The position numbers were made by a program, and so were the translations under genes. 53,183 bases of DNA from Paenibacillus campinasensis. GTDB lineage: Bacteria > Bacillota > Bacilli > Paenibacillales > Paenibacillaceae. Location of the stretch: contig NZ_NPBY01000025.1 of assembly GCF_002272015.1 (NCBI RefSeq), positions 1 through 53,183 of the forward strand, given 5' to 3'. Shown here piece after piece: positions 26,511-35,006 of the stretch (position 1 is the stretch's first letter; each line of letters opens with the position of its first letter). The notes beneath the pieces were generated by a model. The model worked only from the letters and a program-made list of their open reading frames with translations. It had not been told where the DNA came from and searched no databases.

Positions 26511-26553
26511 TCAGAATCGCCTCCTAAAATATGTTAGTTTAGCGTCACCTATG

Positions 26554-26570
26554 TGTGAGCTTCATTAATA
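26554..26570. promoter_or_regulatory. Possible TnrA/GlnR-like box upstream of glnQ
   Basis: TGTGAGCTTCATTAATA matches TGTNAN7TNACA except for one base. It lies 44 bases before glnQ. Bacillus glnQHMP is nitrogen-regulated, which makes a site plausible, but a one-mismatch hit can be chance. Confidence 0.3.
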
Positions 26571-26694
26571 TGGAGGTGTTAACCTTATTAAACAAATATG
26601 GTTAACCCTGTCTGTACCATACCAATTTCAGATAAATTTAGCAAGAGTTTAGGGGTTTGATGTATAATACATGTCATGAAGGTAGGGGAGAAGG

Positions 26695-27909
26695 ATGGAG
26701 AAACGAGCGAAACTGCATGAACTCGATATGGTTCGTGGCATGGCTATTATGGGGGTTATGATGGTTCATGCGACTTCTTTTGCCACGGTCCAGATGCGGG
26801 GCGACCGCTTTTTTGGGCTATATAACTTTTTAAACATTTTTTCCAAAGTTGGAACCACAACGTTTATTTTTTTGAGCAGCTTTGTGCTGTTCTACAACTA
26901 CTTCCGCCGTCCGCTGGACAAGGAGGTTTTTGTCCGGTTTTACCGCAATCGGCTGATGTATATCCTGGTGCCGTATGTGTTGTTTTCGGTGCTGTTTTTT
27001 ATATTGACCTGGGCAGACAGGGGGCTGGAGTGGAAGGCTGCGGCGATGCTTCAAGACTTCTGGCCTAAACTGCTGACGGGCAAAGCCTACACGCATTTGT
27101 ATTTTATCTTCATTAATATACAGTTCTACCTTCTGTTTCCAGTTATTCTCCTGTTGCTAAGACGCTATCGGTGGGCGGCAGCATGGAGCGTATGGATCGG
27201 GATAGCGCTGCAGTGGCTGTTCTATACAGCCAATGACGCATGGTGGGATGTGACGAACCGGAACAGCTGGTCCTTGTCTTTTCTGTCCTACTATTTTCTC
27301 GGGGCTTGGCTTGGCATTTACTTTGATCGTATTCAAATATGGCTGCAGGATACCCGGGATGCGGCCCGGCCGTGGCTCCGGCAGCTTGGCTGGGCGGCGC
27401 TGTGGATGGCCTGGCTGGCTGCAGGCATAACCCATGTTGTACTTCGATATCGGGAACGCCTCTATGAGATGGCGTATCATCCGCTGCTGTTTGACGCGTT
27501 CTGGAATGTGCATACGCTGGCTACGGCGCTTGTGATGGTGCAGACAGCGCTCTGGCTGCGAGATGTCAGCACCTGGTGGGGCAAAGGGCTTCGCTGGCTT
27601 GGCGTTTATTCGTTTGGCGTTTATCTTGTTCATCCGCTCGTCCTGTTCGTCTATCGCAAATTTCCTCCGGTATCGGAGCAGTCCTGGATTCAGCTTGGCT
27701 GGTATGCAGGAGGATTGGTTAGTGCGGTGGGCATCTCCGCTCTGCTTGTCTATGGGATGAGCCATATGGGAAGATGGACATGGGCGCTGTTCGGCCGGCT
27801 GCCTGGCAACACCCGTCCTCGCGGCAGGGACAATGCACCTGGATCAGGGGCACCAGTCCCCGAGACGCCGGTTCCGGACGGAAGCAGCACGAGCACGCTG
27901 CAAGGATAA
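26695..27909 (+). CDS. Membrane acyltransferase family 3 protein
   Basis: 404-residue polytopic membrane protein with about 10 hydrophobic segments. The family opening is clear: 'LHELDMVRGMAIMGVMMVHA', with the R-G-(I/M)-A and catalytic His of the OafA/NodX/YrhL acyltransferases. 'SFGVYLVHPLVLFVYRK' is the conserved late helix. Such proteins transfer acyl groups to surface polysaccharides or other carbohydrates. The last 40 residues are Pro/Gly-rich and probably disordered. AGGGGAGAAGG precedes the ATG, and a TATAAT lies at 26663-26668. The acceptor is unknown. Confidence 0.82.
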   Translation: MEKRAKLHELDMVRGMAIMGVMMVHATSFATVQMRGDRFFGLYNFLNIFSKVGTTTFIFLSSFVLFYNYFRRPLDKEVFVRFYRNRLMYILVPYVLFSVLFFILTWADRGLEWKAAAMLQDFWPKLLTGKAYTHLYFIFINIQFYLLFPVILLLLRRYRWAAAWSVWIGIALQWLFYTANDAWWDVTNRNSWSLSFLSYYFLGAWLGIYFDRIQIWLQDTRDAARPWLRQLGWAALWMAWLAAGITHVVLRYRERLYEMAYHPLLFDAFWNVHTLATALVMVQTALWLRDVSTWWGKGLRWLGVYSFGVYLVHPLVLFVYRKFPPVSEQSWIQLGWYAGGLVSAVGISALLVYGMSHMGRWTWALFGRLPGNTRPRGRDNAPGSGAPVPETPVPDGSSTSTLQG

Positions 27910-27936
27910 CTGCATGATGAAGGGAGTGTGGACGGA

Positions 27937-28413
27937 ATGAGCGAGAACAAGGAGCTGCCGCAAGGACTGTGCGAGTGGCTGAACGGCCGGGATCTGGAAT
28001 CCAAGTCAGATACCGCGATGGTGCTGCTCACGGTGACGGAGGATGGATGGCCGCATACGGCGATGATCAGTGCGGGCGAGGTCATTGCGCTGGATAGAGG
28101 CCGCCTTCGTCTGGCTTTGTGGCCGGGGACGGTGACGGCCGGCAATATGAAGCGGACCGGGCAGGCGACGCTGGTTACCGTTCATGATGGTGCGGTCCAC
28201 TCCATTCGGCTCCGGGTCAAGGCGCTCCCTGACGTCGAGGGGGCACGCCATCCACGCCAGCGTTTTGCAGCCGACGTTGTCCATGTGCGCGAGGACCGGG
28301 CGAAGTATGCCGAGGTGCTGAGCGGGGTCACCTTCCGGCTCCATGACCCTGCCGAAGTGCTCAAGCGGTGGAGCGAGACGATTGCGGAGCTGCGGGAAGA
28401 GGAGGCGCGTTAA
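27937..28413 (+). CDS. Pyridoxamine 5'-phosphate oxidase-like FMN split-barrel protein
   Basis: 158 residues. 'TAMVLLTVTEDGWPHTAMIS' followed by 'LALWPGTVTAGNMKRTGQAT' is the flavin-binding split-barrel pattern of PNPOx-like proteins. The precise role is unknown; such proteins include flavin reductases and haem- or F420-binding enzymes. ATG 27937 is preferred over GTG 27928, because GAAGGGAG lies 10 bases before the ATG but only 1 base from the GTG. It starts 27 bases after the acyltransferase, so it is probably co-transcribed. Confidence 0.7.
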   Translation: MSENKELPQGLCEWLNGRDLESKSDTAMVLLTVTEDGWPHTAMISAGEVIALDRGRLRLALWPGTVTAGNMKRTGQATLVTVHDGAVHSIRLRVKALPDVEGARHPRQRFAADVVHVREDRAKYAEVLSGVTFRLHDPAEVLKRWSETIAELREEEAR

Positions 28414-28548
28414 GCGCTCTGGAATTTTTCCTTCCCATGAACCTCCTTGCTTGTCATAAAATTGGGACAATCGGTATATACTTAGTTATAGGAAGCGGCC
28501 TTGAGGCGGCTTCGAAAAAAAGAATATCGAAAATGAAGTGCCGAGTGT

Positions 28549-28577
28549 TTGCTATCGGACATAAACTGTGGTAATAT
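28549..28577 (+). promoter_or_regulatory. Promoter of the cold-shock gene leader
   Basis: TTGCTA (28549-28554), 17 bases, TAATAT (28572-28577). This implies a transcription start near 28584 and a leader of about 130 bases before csp. Confidence 0.5.
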
Positions 28578-28598
28578 AGGAATATCGAAATCGACCTG

Positions 28599-28659
28599 AA
28601 TTCACATATTGTAGAGGGTTGTCATTTCCGGTAACCTTGTGCAATATGTGAATTTTTTT
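28599..28659 (+). promoter_or_regulatory. Terminator-like hairpin in the csp leader (attenuator or sRNA end)
   Basis: AATTCACATATTG (28599-28611) pairs perfectly with CAATATGTGAATT (28642-28654) around a 30-base loop that can form its own GGTT/AACC hairpin. Seven T residues follow. It lies between the promoter and the csp ribosome site, so either csp transcription is attenuated or a separate short RNA ends here. Confidence 0.6.
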
Positions 28660-28716
28660 ATTCCGTCTGTGAAGAAAAAAGGTCATATAAATATAGTTTA
28701 AAGGAGGACATATCCC

Positions 28717-28917
28717 ATGCAAACAGGAACTGTTAAATGGTTCAATGCAGAGAAAGGCTTCGGTTTTATCGAGGTTGAAGGCGGTAACGATGTATTCGTT
28801 CACTTCAGCGCGATTCAAGGCGACGGCTTCAAAACGCTGGACGAAGGCCAACGCGTTGAGTTCAACATTGTTGAAGGCAACCGTGGACCACAAGCTGAGA
28901 ACGTTGTAAAGCTGTAA
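28717..28917 (+). CDS. Cold-shock protein (CspA/CspB family)
   Basis: 66-residue OB-fold nucleic-acid chaperone. RNP1 'KGFGFI' and RNP2 'VFVHF' are intact, and the whole protein matches the family in length. It binds single-stranded RNA/DNA and melts mRNA structure in the cold. AAAGGAGG lies upstream. The leader contains a perfect terminator-like hairpin, and a strong terminator follows at 28933. Confidence 0.95.
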   Translation: MQTGTVKWFNAEKGFGFIEVEGGNDVFVHFSAIQGDGFKTLDEGQRVEFNIVEGNRGPQAENVVKL

Positions 28918-28932
28918 TGATATGAGGTTGGG

Positions 28933-28971
28933 CTGCTCTTAATGTGCGACATTAAGAGCAGTCTTTCTTTT
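28933..28971 (+). terminator. Terminator of csp
   Basis: CTGCTCTTAATGT (28933-28945), GCG loop, ACATTAAGAGCAG (28949-28961), then TCTTTCTTTT. Confidence 0.85.
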
Positions 28972-29036
28972 ATTTGCATCCGCAAAAAAAACGCTGGGGA
29001 CGATTGTTTAACCAGACAAGGAATGGAGGAGCGCTC

Positions 29037-29273
29037 ATGTATTCACGTAAAAATTCAATGGAAAGTATTCCAGAGGAATTAACGGAGGTTTGGTCATGCA
29101 CACAGGATGATTGCAAAGGATGGATGCGTGATGACTTCGCGTTTGAAGTGGAGCCTGTGTGTCACCTGTGCCAATCCCCCATGATCAAGGAAACAAGAAC
29201 TCTGCCCTTGCTTGTCAACACGAACAAACAACAGAAATCCCTTGGAAAAGGGATTCAGATCGAGCGTAAATAG
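29037..29273 (+). CDS. Cold-inducible YdjO family protein
   Basis: 78 residues. 'VWSCTQDDCKGWMRDDFAF' and 'EPVCHLCQSPMIKETRTLP' give a CX5C...CX2C cysteine set likely to bind zinc, matching Bacillus YdjO in pattern and length. Its function is unknown; Pfam names the family cold-inducible. ATG 29037 follows GGAGGAG; 21 in-frame codons upstream are rejected. The position directly after csp, though across a terminator, suggests a shared cold response. Confidence 0.82.
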   Translation: MYSRKNSMESIPEELTEVWSCTQDDCKGWMRDDFAFEVEPVCHLCQSPMIKETRTLPLLVNTNKQQKSLGKGIQIERK

Positions 29274-29385
29274 CATAGCCGCCAATGCGTACTACAAGCG
29301 GACATCGCGTTACGAAATCACGTTAACGAAATCGCGCTGATCCCCGAGTTCCGGATGACCTCGGAGCTCTGGAGGAGCGCGTCAT

Positions 29386-29427
29386 AGCGGGCGGGTTGTC
29401 ATATTGATGACAGCTCGCTTTTTTTTG
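29386..29427 (+). terminator. Terminator after ydjO
   Basis: AGCGGGC...TGTCA pairs with TGACA...GCTCGCT (one mismatch), followed by a run of eight T. Confidence 0.75.
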
Positions 29428-29547
29428 ATGGGAGCCGGCATGAAAGACCGGAGATGACAGATGCCTATGGAGATGAACGTACAGCAAGAGCTGTGTCCGA
29501 AAGGTTAAGCTGTTAAAATACTCATCCGCTGAATGAAAGGGGAAGAC

Positions 29548-30768
29548 ATGGAACCAACAATCATCACGAATAAAGAAGCTCTCCCTGCACCCAAGCAGAG
29601 GAAGCTGTGGATCGTTTTCTTGCTCGGAAGCCTGTCGGCGTTCGGGCCTTTGTCGCTGGATATGTACTTGCCGGCCCTTCCCAAGCTGGCCGACGATCTG
29701 AATACGACCGTTTCACTGGCTCAGATGAGTTTGACCGCCTGCATGCTGGGACTTGCGCTGGGCCAACTGCTCGCAGGCCCTTTGAGCGATGTGAAGGGAA
29801 GACGGGGACCCTTGCTCGTGGGACTGATGGTCTACACCGTAACATCGGTGCTGTGTGTGTTCACGAGCAGCATCTGGGTGTTCCTGCTGCTTCGGTTTAT
29901 TCAGGGACTGGCGGGCGCTGCGGGAATTGTCCTCTCACGCGCGATGGCAAGGGATATGTATGAAGGGACGGAACTGACCAAATTCTTCTCCATGCTCATG
30001 CTTGTCAATGGAGCAGCGCCGATACTGGCTCCGATTCTCGGCGCGCAGGTGCTGCTGTTTGCGGATTGGCCGATCGTATTCATCGTGCTGGGCGTTTATG
30101 GGCTTCTGATGCTCGTGTGCGTATTTGCCGGACTGAAGGAGACACTGTCTCCCGAACGCCGCTCGACGGGCGGAATCCAGGCGACGCTCAAGACGTTTGG
30201 CAATCTGATGAAGGATCGGGTGTTTATGGGCTATGCCTTGACCCAGGGCTTCATTATGGCGGGGATGTTTGCCTATATTTCAGGCTCGCCATTCGTGCTG
30301 CAGGATATTTATGGCGTATCGCCGCAGATGTTCAGTTTGATTTTTGCCTTGAACGCGCTCGGCATTATTGCTGCTGCCCAAGTGACCGGACGGCTTGCCG
30401 GCAGAGTCGATGAAGCGAAGATGTTCCCGGCCGGGGTGACGCTGGCCACCATCGGCGGGGTGCTGCTGCTTGGTGCGCTGGCTGTTGGAGGCGAGCTGTA
30501 CCTGGTGCTGCCGCCGCTGTTCCTGGCCATAGCAAGCGCCGGCATTGTCAGCACTTCCGGTATGGCACTGGCGCTGCGCAACCACGGACATAATGCCGGC
30601 AGCGCATCTGCGCTGCTCGGACTGTTAACGTTCATTATCGGCGGTATGGCTGCTCCCCTCGTCGGCTTGGGCGGGAAATCGACGGCATTGCCGCTTGGCA
30701 TCGTGATTGCTGCCTGTGAGCTGGGGGCGGTTCTCTGCTACTTGGGCATGGTGCGGCGGAAGCGATAA
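29548..30768 (+). CDS. Bcr/CflA family MFS drug exporter
   Basis: 406 residues, about 12 hydrophobic segments. 'FGPLSLDMYLPALPKLADDL' is the hallmark first helix of the Bcr/CflA (DHA1) subfamily, followed by 'LGQLLAGPLSDVKGRRGPLL' (MFS motif A). Characterised members export bicyclomycin, chloramphenicol, sulfonamides or dipeptides; the substrate here is unknown. ATG 29548 has AAAGGGGAAG close upstream; ATG 29533 is less well placed. No linked regulator. Confidence 0.87.
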   Translation: MEPTIITNKEALPAPKQRKLWIVFLLGSLSAFGPLSLDMYLPALPKLADDLNTTVSLAQMSLTACMLGLALGQLLAGPLSDVKGRRGPLLVGLMVYTVTSVLCVFTSSIWVFLLLRFIQGLAGAAGIVLSRAMARDMYEGTELTKFFSMLMLVNGAAPILAPILGAQVLLFADWPIVFIVLGVYGLLMLVCVFAGLKETLSPERRSTGGIQATLKTFGNLMKDRVFMGYALTQGFIMAGMFAYISGSPFVLQDIYGVSPQMFSLIFALNALGIIAAAQVTGRLAGRVDEAKMFPAGVTLATIGGVLLLGALAVGGELYLVLPPLFLAIASAGIVSTSGMALALRNHGHNAGSASALLGLLTFIIGGMAAPLVGLGGKSTALPLGIVIAACELGAVLCYLGMVRRKR

Positions 30769-30809
30769 TCCGGTTTAACCTGATATAAGGATAGTTGTGC
30801 ATATAGGAA

Positions 30810-30843
30810 ACTCCGATCACCTGGCTGCTGATCGGGGTTTTTT
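30810..30843 (+). terminator. Terminator of the Bcr/CflA gene
   Basis: ACTCCGATCA (30810-30819) pairs with TGATCGGGGT (30829-30838), then TTTTT. The remaining 300 bases to the next gene hold no gene; TATAAA near 31081 may be the -10 of the ABC operon. Confidence 0.75.
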
Positions 30844-31152
30844 CGTCTGTTTGTTTATGACCTGCACACGGCGCTTCGTCGTTCGGATGTTCGGCAGATG
30901 AAGAATTTAGGCCTGATGGCATGGTTGTTGGTGCAAGGGCCGAACCGAAGTGCGCTGCAACGGACAGCATACGATGCTTTTTGACAAGCACCAGGAGAGC
31001 GGTCATATGGACCAAATTCCTATAACCCGAAAAAGCGATCCCTAATACGAAATCTGAAACCTTACATAAAGGGTGAAGGGAGTATAAAATCAAAGTACAC
31101 ATCAACATTGTAAGGGTTTACATTCGACAGTGCTCACCTGGAGGTTAGAATT

Positions 31153-32154
31153 ATGCAGAACACACCACAAGCTGGGGCTTTACCCGACATCAGCATCGAT
31201 CCGGCGGCCAAACCGGGGCCAAGTCCGGAGGACAAGCGGCAGGCCAGAAAGCAGTGGCTCAAGAAGCTGTACAGTCAGCGCCACCTGCAGATTATGGCGC
31301 TGCTTGGTGTCGCTTGGATGTTCGTCTTCAACTATATTCCGATGTACGGGATTATCATCGCTTTCAAAGAATTCAATATCATCAAATCCATTAGCGAAGC
31401 CCCGTGGGTTGGCCTGGATCACTTCAGGGAGTTTTTCTCCAACGATGATTTTGCGGTGGTCATGAAGAATACACTGGGCATCAGCTTGCTCAAGTTGTTC
31501 ATTGGATTTCCGCTGCCGATCATCTTTGCGCTCTTCTTGAACGAAGTCCGATCGGTACGCTACAAGCGAACGATTCAAACGATATCGTATCTGCCGCACT
31601 TCCTGTCCTGGGTTATTCTCGGGGGGATCCTGATCACCTGGCTGTCCGACGTCGGGGTGATCAATAAATTGCTGCTGACGCTGAACCTGATTAACGAGCC
31701 GATCACGTATCTGGCGGAACCGCAATATTTCTGGGGCATTGTCATCGCCTCGGATATATGGAAAGAGCTCGGCTGGTCGGCGATCATCTACCTGGCGGCC
31801 ATTGCGAGTGTGTCGCCGGAGATGTATGAGGCAGCGACGATTGATGGAGCTGGCCGCTTCCAGAAGATGTGGTACATTACACTTCCGAGCATCAAGGCGA
31901 CGATCTCGATTCTGTTCATTCTCGCCATTGGCGGTGTGCTTAACTCCAACTTCGATCAGATTCTCGTGCTCCGCAATCCGCTCAATGAAAGCGCGAGCAA
32001 CGTTATCGACATTTTTGTGTATCACACAGGGCTTCAGAACGGGCGATACTCCTACGCGCAGGCGGTCGCATTGTTTAAATCGGTGATTGCCATCATTCTG
32101 CTCCTGATCGCGAATCGCGTCACCAAGAAGCTGAACGACACATCGCTATTCTAG
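31153..32154 (+). CDS. Carbohydrate ABC transporter permease, LplB type
   Basis: 333 residues. About 50 hydrophilic residues precede six membrane helices. 'EAATIDGAGRFQKMWYITLP' is the EAA loop, and 'YIPMYGIIIAFKEFNI' is the typical LplB opening. It is one half of the channel of a CUT1-type importer common in Paenibacillus, with the other permease, binding protein and a two-component system following. No ATPase is encoded locally, so it probably uses a shared MsmX-type ATPase. GGAGG lies 8 bases before the ATG. Confidence 0.9.
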   Translation: MQNTPQAGALPDISIDPAAKPGPSPEDKRQARKQWLKKLYSQRHLQIMALLGVAWMFVFNYIPMYGIIIAFKEFNIIKSISEAPWVGLDHFREFFSNDDFAVVMKNTLGISLLKLFIGFPLPIIFALFLNEVRSVRYKRTIQTISYLPHFLSWVILGGILITWLSDVGVINKLLLTLNLINEPITYLAEPQYFWGIVIASDIWKELGWSAIIYLAAIASVSPEMYEAATIDGAGRFQKMWYITLPSIKATISILFILAIGGVLNSNFDQILVLRNPLNESASNVIDIFVYHTGLQNGRYSYAQAVALFKSVIAIILLLIANRVTKKLNDTSLF

Positions 32155-32172
32155 GGAAGGGGAGTGCCTTGT

Positions 32173-33054
32173 ATGTTTAAACGAAAAACAAAAGGCGAAG
32201 CGGTTTTTGACCTATTTAACAACTTCGGCATGCTGATTGTGTGCTTTATCACCATCTATCCGATCTGGTACGTGCTTGTGAATGCCTTTAACGAAGGGCA
32301 GGATGCGATGCGCGGGGGCATCTATTGGTGGCCCCGGGTGTTCAGCCTGGAGAACTTCGAGGCTGTATTCCAGAGCTCCGGCATTATGACGGCGATGGGA
32401 GTGACTGTCGCCAAGACGGTAATCGGCGTTGTGGTGCACGTGCTGTTCACCGCGATGGTCGCGTACGCCTTCTCCCGCAGAGGGCTGATCTTTGGCAAGT
32501 TTTACATTTTGATGGGGACGGTCACGCTCTTCTTTGGCGGCGGATTGATTCCGACCTACCTGTTGATTCGGGATTTGAATATGCTTGACAGCTTTATGGT
32601 ATATATCATTCCGGCCATGTTCAGCTTCTTCGATCTCATAATCTTCATGACCTTCTTCCGGGATATTCCCGATGGTCTTGAGGAAGCAGCCAGAATTGAC
32701 GGGGCCAACGACTGGTCGATCTTCTTCCGGGTTGTGCTGCCGGTATCGATGCCGGTTGTCGCGACGATCGCGCTGTTCCACGGCGTGTATCAATGGAATG
32801 ATTACTTTACCGGTGTCATTTATATCAACAATGCCGACTTGCAGCCGATACAGACCTATCTGTACAAGGTTGTTGCCCAGTCAAGCTCCAACCAGATGAT
32901 GGCTCAGGTTCCGGGCGGTGTGGCCAAGACGGTCACCTCGCAGTCGATCAAGCTGGCCACGATGGTTGTAACCACACTGCCGATTGTGTTTGTATATCCA
33001 TTCCTGCAGCGATATTTTGTCAAAGGCATGATGATTGGCTCAATCAAGGGCTAA
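32173..33054 (+). CDS. Carbohydrate ABC transporter permease, LplC/YtcP type
   Basis: 293 residues, six helices. The EAA loop is 'EAARIDGANDWSIFFRVVLP', and the C-terminus '...MIGSIKG' is typical of LplC proteins. It partners the preceding permease, 18 bases upstream. ATG 32173 is preferred to GTG 32164 because AAGGGGAG gives 8-base spacing. Confidence 0.9.
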   Translation: MFKRKTKGEAVFDLFNNFGMLIVCFITIYPIWYVLVNAFNEGQDAMRGGIYWWPRVFSLENFEAVFQSSGIMTAMGVTVAKTVIGVVVHVLFTAMVAYAFSRRGLIFGKFYILMGTVTLFFGGGLIPTYLLIRDLNMLDSFMVYIIPAMFSFFDLIIFMTFFRDIPDGLEEAARIDGANDWSIFFRVVLPVSMPVVATIALFHGVYQWNDYFTGVIYINNADLQPIQTYLYKVVAQSSSNQMMAQVPGGVAKTVTSQSIKLATMVVTTLPIVFVYPFLQRYFVKGMMIGSIKG

Positions 33055-33074
33055 TGGATCCGGCGATTGCCGGG

Positions 33075-33109
33075 GCTGTCCGCTTCAGTGAATGCTGCAA
33101 GTGGACAGC
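33075..33109 (+). other. Intercistronic hairpin between permease and binding-protein genes
   Basis: GCTGTCCGC (33075-33083) pairs with GTGGACAGC (33101-33109), one wobble, with no T-run. Hairpins at this position in importer operons can protect or separate mRNA segments and allow excess binding protein. Confidence 0.4.
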
Positions 33110-33164
33110 GCATGTCTTGACATGATATAAATAATAATTTTAATACAAGAAAAGGGGAAAAAAC

Positions 33165-34829
33165 ATGAGCAAGATGCTTAAGCCAAAAAGCCTTCTGTTG
33201 TTGATGTTTGCGCTTGTGATGGCCTTTACGACGGCATGTTCGTCGGGTGGCGGCACAACCGCTTCCGAGAAAGAGCCAGAAGCGCCGGCAAACGACGTAC
33301 AGCTGACTGAAGATCAGCCGGGCTGGCAAGTCGACACTTCACCGATTACATTTGACTGGTATATTAACTTCGCCTGGTTCCCTAGCAAATGGGGTGAGGA
33401 CATCACTTCCCAATACGTGACGGAGAAGACGGGCGTCAACATTAACTTCATCGTACCGGCTGGTAATGAAGCCGAGAAGATGAATACGATGATTGCATCC
33501 GGCAGCCTGCCTGACTTTATTACCCTCGGCTGGTATGAGGACGCGGTTAAGAAGATGATTGAAGGGGATCTGGTATTGCCACTGAACGAGCTGGCCGAGC
33601 AGTATGACCCTTACTTCTTCAAAGCAACAGATCCGGCGAAGGTATCCTGGTATACGCAGGAGGACGGCAACATTTACGGCTATCCGAATGCTTCCTCCTC
33701 GCCGAAGGATTACGAGAAATTTGGCGACAATATTACGTCCAACCAGACGTTCCTTGTCCGCAAGGATATGTACGAGGCGATTGGCAGCCCGGATATGCGC
33801 ACACCGGAAGGATTTTTGAAAGCGCTTGAGGATGCCAAGAAGATGTTCCCAGAGGTTAACGGTCAGCCGCTGATTCCGCTTGGTCTGCATGACTTCCATG
33901 ATAAAGGAAACAGCTCGCTCGAAGGTTACCTGCAAAACTTCCTGGCCATCCCTTATGATGAGAACGGCCAGCTGTTCGATCGCATTACTCACCCAGATTA
34001 TGTGAAATGGCTGAAGACGCTCCGTCAAGCGAATGAAAAAGGACTGCTGTCCAAAGACATTTTCGTAGATAAGCGTCCGCAGATGGAAGAGAAGATCGCT
34101 CAAGGCCGCTACTTCGCTATGCTGTTCCAGCGCAGCGACATGGCAGCTCAGCAGAACGTTCTGTATGCTAATGACCCGAATTCCGTATATATTGCTGTAG
34201 ACGGTCCGGCTAACTCCAACCTGGATCAGCCAACGCTGTCGGGTCCTTCGATCTCCGGCTGGACCGTAACGCTGATCTCCAAGGATGTTAAGGATAAGGC
34301 ACGTGCCATCCGCTTCTTGAGCTACCTGATCTCGGAAGAAGGACAACGTGACACGTACCTGGGTAAAAAAGGCGTAACTTGGGATACCATCGACGGCAAG
34401 GATCAGTTCCTGCCTGAGATTGCCGAGCTGCTGAACAGCGACCGCAGCACTTTTGACAAGGAATATGGCGCATCCCACACGTTCTGGATGATGATGGACA
34501 ACAACATGACTGTAGATTGGGCTCCGCCTGCCGTAGAGCCGTTCAAGCAGATGGAAGACTGGACACGCGGCAAAGCGCAAAGCTTCTCCCAATTCGACCT
34601 GATTGATCCAGATGGCAGCAGTGAAGAGGGAATTATCAATGATAAAGTGCTGATCGAGTGGGGCAAGGCGCTGCCGAAACTGCTGCTCGCTTCATCCGAG
34701 GCTGAGTTTGATAAGATCTGGGGTGACTTCCTGGCGAAGCGCGATTCCCTGGGCTACGCCAAGGTACAAGAATATAGACAGAAGAAGTATGAAGAGAATG
34801 TGCAGAAGCTGGAGGAATTCCTTCAGTAA
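33165..34829 (+). CDS. Extracellular carbohydrate-binding lipoprotein, LplA-like
   Basis: 554 residues. Signal peptide with lipobox 'TTAC' (Cys at about residue 25), a Ser/Gly/Glu linker, and a family 1 solute-binding fold of the long LplA type. 'ITFDWYINFAWFPSKWGEDI' and 'GVNINFIVPAGNEAEKMNTM' followed by 'IASGSLPDFITLGW' are typical. It delivers an oligosaccharide, plausibly plant-derived, to the two permeases. GAAAAGGGG precedes the ATG. A terminator follows. Confidence 0.88.
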   Translation: MSKMLKPKSLLLLMFALVMAFTTACSSGGGTTASEKEPEAPANDVQLTEDQPGWQVDTSPITFDWYINFAWFPSKWGEDITSQYVTEKTGVNINFIVPAGNEAEKMNTMIASGSLPDFITLGWYEDAVKKMIEGDLVLPLNELAEQYDPYFFKATDPAKVSWYTQEDGNIYGYPNASSSPKDYEKFGDNITSNQTFLVRKDMYEAIGSPDMRTPEGFLKALEDAKKMFPEVNGQPLIPLGLHDFHDKGNSSLEGYLQNFLAIPYDENGQLFDRITHPDYVKWLKTLRQANEKGLLSKDIFVDKRPQMEEKIAQGRYFAMLFQRSDMAAQQNVLYANDPNSVYIAVDGPANSNLDQPTLSGPSISGWTVTLISKDVKDKARAIRFLSYLISEEGQRDTYLGKKGVTWDTIDGKDQFLPEIAELLNSDRSTFDKEYGASHTFWMMMDNNMTVDWAPPAVEPFKQMEDWTRGKAQSFSQFDLIDPDGSSEEGIINDKVLIEWGKALPKLLLASSEAEFDKIWGDFLAKRDSLGYAKVQEYRQKKYEENVQKLEEFLQ

Positions 34830-34870
34830 TCCCTCTCCCCGTGGGAATGCAATAGGAAATTAACGGCTGC

Positions 34871-34914
34871 AAGGTACCTCGTGTCCGAATAAAATCGGAT
34901 AAGGGGTGCCTTTT
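34871..34914 (+). terminator. Terminator of the ABC importer operon
   Basis: AAGGTACC...GTCCGA pairs with TCGGAT...GGTGCC over two stem sections, followed by TTTT. Confidence 0.6.
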
Positions 34915-35006
34915 GCCGCGTGAAGAGCTATGATAGTGATGTTATCACGTATCGGCGGGTCTTACTTGCCGGTAGAAGTCCAAGAAACAACAGGAAGTGA
35001 CCCGTC

